Shown here piece by piece: positions 61,206-64,000 of a stretch of DNA of 64,000 nucleotides (the first letter of the stretch is position 1; each line of letters begins with the position of its first letter). Under the pieces are notes generated by a model. It saw only the letters and a program-made list of their open reading frames with translations. It did not search any database and had not been told where the DNA came from. The stretch lies in the NCBI RefSeq assembly GCF_020539525.1, contig NZ_JACDXX010000011.1, forward strand, positions 62,001 through 126,000. Reading direction: 5' to 3'. Made by a program: the position numbers and the translations under genes. The stretch comes from Pseudogemmobacter faecipullorum (GTDB lineage: Bacteria; Pseudomonadota; Alphaproteobacteria; Rhodobacterales; Rhodobacteraceae).

Positions 61206-63920
61206 ATGTGGCAAATGCCCGATCAGATCAGCGATGATGACAGCCGCCCCTCTCCTGATGCTCTGCTGGAAAAAGCCGCGCAGGAGGGACGTGGCAGGTT
61301 TAAGATCTTCCTCGGTGCGGCGCCGGGGGTCGGCAAGACCTGGGAGATGCTGCAATCAGGCCGGGCGCGCCAGGCCGATGGTGTGGATGTGGTCATCGGC
61401 GTGGTGGAAACCCATGGCCGCCGCGAAACCGCAGCGCTGGTCGAGGGGTTCGAGCTGATTGACCGGCGCGAGATCGATTATCGCGGGCAAAAGCTCGATG
61501 AGATGGATCTGGATGCGATCATCGCCCGGGCACCGGCGCTGGTGCTGGTCGATGAGCTGGCCCATACCAATGCGCCGGGCTCGCGCCATCCGAAACGCTA
61601 TCTCGATGTGCTCGAGCTGCTCGATCGCGGGATTGATGTCTATACCACGCTGAACATCCAGCATGTGGAAAGCCTGAATGATGTGGTGGCGCAGATCACC
61701 CGGATCCGGGTGCGTGAAACCGTGCCGGATTCGGTGATTGACCGCGCCGATGATATCGAGATCATCGACATCACCCCGGACGATCTGATCAAGCGCCTCA
61801 ATGAGGGTAAGGTCTATCTGCCCAGGACCGCGCAGCGGGCGATCCGCAATTATTTCTCGCCCGGCAATCTGACCGCTTTGCGCGAACTGGCGCTGCGGCG
61901 CACCGCACAGCGGGTGGATGAACAGCTTCTGAACCATATGCAATCCCAGGGGATCCGGGGCTCCTGGCCCAGCGGTGACCGCATCCTGGTCTGTATCGAC
62001 GGCAGTGCGCGCGGCCCGGCGCTGGTACGCTATGGCAAGCGCCAGGCCGACCGGATGCGCGCCTCCTGGTCGGTGCTGCATGTCGAGCTGGCCGGGGACA
62101 GCCGCCTGTCCGAGGCCCGGAAGGATCAGATCGCCGCGACTTTGCGCCTTGCCGGGCGCCTGGGCGGCGAGGCGGTCACCCTGCCGGGCCAGACCGTCAC
62201 CCGCGAGATCCTGCGCTATGCAGGGGGAAATAATGTCAGCCATGTGATCGTCGGCCACAGCCCCCGCCCGCGCTGGCGGGACTGGTTCGACACCCCGGTT
62301 TCGCAGGAGCTGATCCGCGAAGCGGGCGGGCTGAACATCCATGTCATCGCCGGATCGGACCCCTCCGGGCCGGTATCACGGCGCGGCCTGACCCTGCGGG
62401 GTGAGGCCGGCTTTCATCTGCTGCCCTGGCTGCTGGCGGTGCTTTATGTCGGCATAGCCACCGCAATCGGCATGGCGCTGTTCCATGTCATGGGGGTGCG
62501 CAACATCGGGCTGATCTTCCTGATGGCAGTCCTGACCTCGGCGGCCACGGCGGGGCTCTGGCCGGCGCTTTTCACCTCGGTGCTGGGGGCGCTGGCCTAT
62601 AATTACTTCTTTCTCTGGCCGCTCTATACCCTGGCCATTGACGATGCCGAAAGCGTGGTCGCCTTCGTGACTTTCCTCGCGGCGGCGGCGCTGACCTCGA
62701 ATCTGACGGCGCGGGTCCACCGGGCGGCACGGGTGGCGCGGGCGCGGGCGCGCACGACCGAAAGCCTCTATCTGTTCTCAAAACGCCTTTCGATTGCCGC
62801 CACGCTCGATGATGTGCTCTGGGTGGCGGTCAACCATATGGCCAGTATGCTGCGGGTGAATACTGTGCTGCTCCTGCCCGAGGGCAACCGGGTGACAGTG
62901 CGGGCGGGCTTTCCACCCGATGATACTCTGGCCGATTTCGATATCGCCGCCGCGCAATGGGCCTTTGAGCATAATCACCCGGCCGGGCGCGGCGCCGATA
63001 CCCTGCCGGGGGCACGGCGGCTTTACCTGCCGCTGCGCACCGGGCGGCAGACCATCGGCGTGGTCGGGCTCGACAATGACAAAACCGGCCCGCTGCTGAC
63101 CCCCGATCAGCAGCGCCTGTTTGACGCCCTGGCCGATCAGGCCGCGCTGGCGATTGAGCGCATCCAGCTGGTCGGAGATCTGGATAAGGCAAAGCTGGGG
63201 GCCGAGGCCGACCGGCTGCGCTCGGCGCTGCTGACCTCGATCTCGCATGATCTGCGCACGCCGCTGGCGGCGATCATGGGCGCGGCAGGCACTTTGCGCG
63301 ACTATTTCACGGCTTTGCCCGAAGCGGGGCGGCGCGATCTGCTGCTGACGGTGGTCGACGAATCCGAGCGGCTGAACCGTTTTATCGCCAATCTGCTGGA
63401 TATGACCCGGATCGAGAGCGGTGCCACTGCGCCGAACCTGTCGACACTGGCGCTCGATGAGGCGCTAGGCGCGGTGTTGCGGCGGGCCGGAAAGCTGCTG
63501 GCGCAGCACCGCACCGAAGTCAGCCTGCCCGAGGGTTTGCCGATGCTGCGGCTTGACCCGGTGCTGTTTGAACAGGTTTTGTTCAACCTGCTGGACAATG
63601 CGGCGAAATACGCCCCGGCCCAGAGCCTGATCCGCATCACGGCCAGGACCGAAGGTGGGCAGCTGATCCTGCAGATCCAGGATGAGGGGCCGGGCATTCC
63701 GGAGGCCGATCTGGAACGGGTGTTCGATATCTTTTATCGTGTGCTCAAGGGCGATCAGGTTCAGGCGGGAACCGGCCTTGGCCTGGCGATCTGTCGTGGC
63801 TTCATCACCGCGATGGGGGGCACGATCACTGCGCAAAATCGCCGGGATCGCAGCGGTGCGGTCTTTACCCTGCGTCTTCCGGTCCCGGTGGATGCCCGAT
63901 TGCCGGAGGTGGATGAATGA
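61206..63920 (+). CDS. kdpD: Sensor histidine kinase KdpD
   Basis: Membrane sensor that phosphorylates KdpE under K+ limitation. From ATG 61206 (GAGGA upstream; ATG 61215 is an alternative) it has 904 residues: the KdpD N-terminal ATP-binding domain with GAAPGVGKTWEML, a universal-stress-protein domain (about 240-360), four transmembrane helices (about 385-490), a GAF-like region (about 510-650) and the HisKA H in SHDLRTPLAAIMG, then HATPase with DEGPGIPEADLERVF and GTGLGLAICRGF. An open frame extends 46 residues upstream but lacks family similarity. The stop overlaps kdpE by four bases. Confidence 0.93.
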   Translation: MWQMPDQISDDDSRPSPDALLEKAAQEGRGRFKIFLGAAPGVGKTWEMLQSGRARQADGVDVVIGVVETHGRRETAALVEGFELIDRREIDYRGQKLDEMDLDAIIARAPALVLVDELAHTNAPGSRHPKRYLDVLELLDRGIDVYTTLNIQHVESLNDVVAQITRIRVRETVPDSVIDRADDIEIIDITPDDLIKRLNEGKVYLPRTAQRAIRNYFSPGNLTALRELALRRTAQRVDEQLLNHMQSQGIRGSWPSGDRILVCIDGSARGPALVRYGKRQADRMRASWSVLHVELAGDSRLSEARKDQIAATLRLAGRLGGEAVTLPGQTVTREILRYAGGNNVSHVIVGHSPRPRWRDWFDTPVSQELIREAGGLNIHVIAGSDPSGPVSRRGLTLRGEAGFHLLPWLLAVLYVGIATAIGMALFHVMGVRNIGLIFLMAVLTSAATAGLWPALFTSVLGALAYNYFFLWPLYTLAIDDAESVVAFVTFLAAAALTSNLTARVHRAARVARARARTTESLYLFSKRLSIAATLDDVLWVAVNHMASMLRVNTVLLLPEGNRVTVRAGFPPDDTLADFDIAAAQWAFEHNHPAGRGADTLPGARRLYLPLRTGRQTIGVVGLDNDKTGPLLTPDQQRLFDALADQAALAIERIQLVGDLDKAKLGAEADRLRSALLTSISHDLRTPLAAIMGAAGTLRDYFTALPEAGRRDLLLTVVDESERLNRFIANLLDMTRIESGATAPNLSTLALDEALGAVLRRAGKLLAQHRTEVSLPEGLPMLRLDPVLFEQVLFNLLDNAAKYAPAQSLIRITARTEGGQLILQIQDEGPGIPEADLERVFDIFYRVLKGDQVQAGTGLGLAICRGFITAMGGTITAQNRRDRSGAVFTLRLPVPVDARLPEVDE

Positions 63921-64000
63921 CCACGAATGATGTGAAAATTCTCGTGGTTGATGATGAGCAGCCGATCCGCAAGCTGTTGCGCACCGGGCTTTCGGTCGAG
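63917..64000 (+). CDS. kdpE: KdpE response regulator (partial, 3' end outside window)
   Basis: The first 28 codons (MTTNDVKILVVDDEQPIRKL...) show the receiver-domain start with the acidic pair DDE, as in KdpE. It overlaps the kdpD stop (ATGA), so the pair is co-translated. The rest of the gene continues past the window end. Confidence 0.85.
   Translation, partial: MTTNDVKILVVDDEQPIRKLLRTGLSVE

Noticed and set aside
1-64000. Mobile elements, prophage, tRNA, rRNA or CRISPR features
   Set aside because: I looked for transposase or integrase motifs, direct terminal repeats, tRNA cloverleaf patterns and regular repeat-spacer units and found none that hold up by eye.

Overview
The window looks like chromosomal DNA from an alphaproteobacterium, most likely a Rhodobacteraceae member (Rhodobacter/Paracoccus/Gemmobacter type). 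The evidence is high GC, flagellar gene order (fliI / flgB-flgC-fliE-fliQ-lytic transglycosylase-flhA-fliR-flhB), a CtrA-type box between fliI and flgB, a CysNC fusion, and many sugar and metal ABC transporters. I see no rRNA, tRNA, CRISPR array, transposase or phage gene. The window is gene-dense and made of operon blocks whose genes mostly overlap or abut.

Layout. (1) 1-7983: flagellar export and basal-body genes. (2) 8130-16794: a LacI-regulated catabolic locus with three palindromic operators, a ribose-type ABC importer, a phosphotriesterase-family hydrolase, an amidotransferase-like protein, an inverted PfkB kinase, a BtpA/SgcQ-family protein and an M20 amidohydrolase; no pathway known to me uses this set. 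(3) 17121-19933: cysD-cysNC sulfate activation. (4) 20130-27847: a secreted beta-propeller protein facing an operon with a TonB receptor, EF-hand protein, DUF2271 protein, PepSY membrane protein, ApbE and flavoreductase, which I read as metal uptake plus extracytoplasmic flavin-based reduction. (5) 28129-30936: TetR regulator and a divergent Old Yellow Enzyme-type oxidoreductase. (6) 31212-37491: a second TonB receptor divergent from DUF2478, a TrmO-like protein and a BtuFCD-type importer; two inverted copies of a 22-bp palindrome sit at the divergent promoters. (7) 37692-48288: a sugar locus with a ROK regulator, OmpR-type response regulator, TorT-like periplasmic sensor, ribose/fructose-type ABC importer, FrcK-like kinase and a hybrid histidine kinase. 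(8) 48538-55381: beta-ketoadipate genes (LysR, catD, catB, a GST, catA) divergent from a KdgT-type permease and benD. (9) 55952-64000: kdp potassium uptake genes with a small ORF ahead of kdpF, kdpA, kdpB, kdpC, kdpD and the start of kdpE.

The loci most worth pursuing are the unexplained catabolic cluster (2), the putative TonB-linked oxyanion or metal uptake locus with its paired operators (6), the Tor-like periplasmic sensing system split around a sugar importer (7), and the benD/KdgT/cat set that lacks both benABC and catC (8). All product names come from reading the translated sequence and recalling family features; no database search was run.
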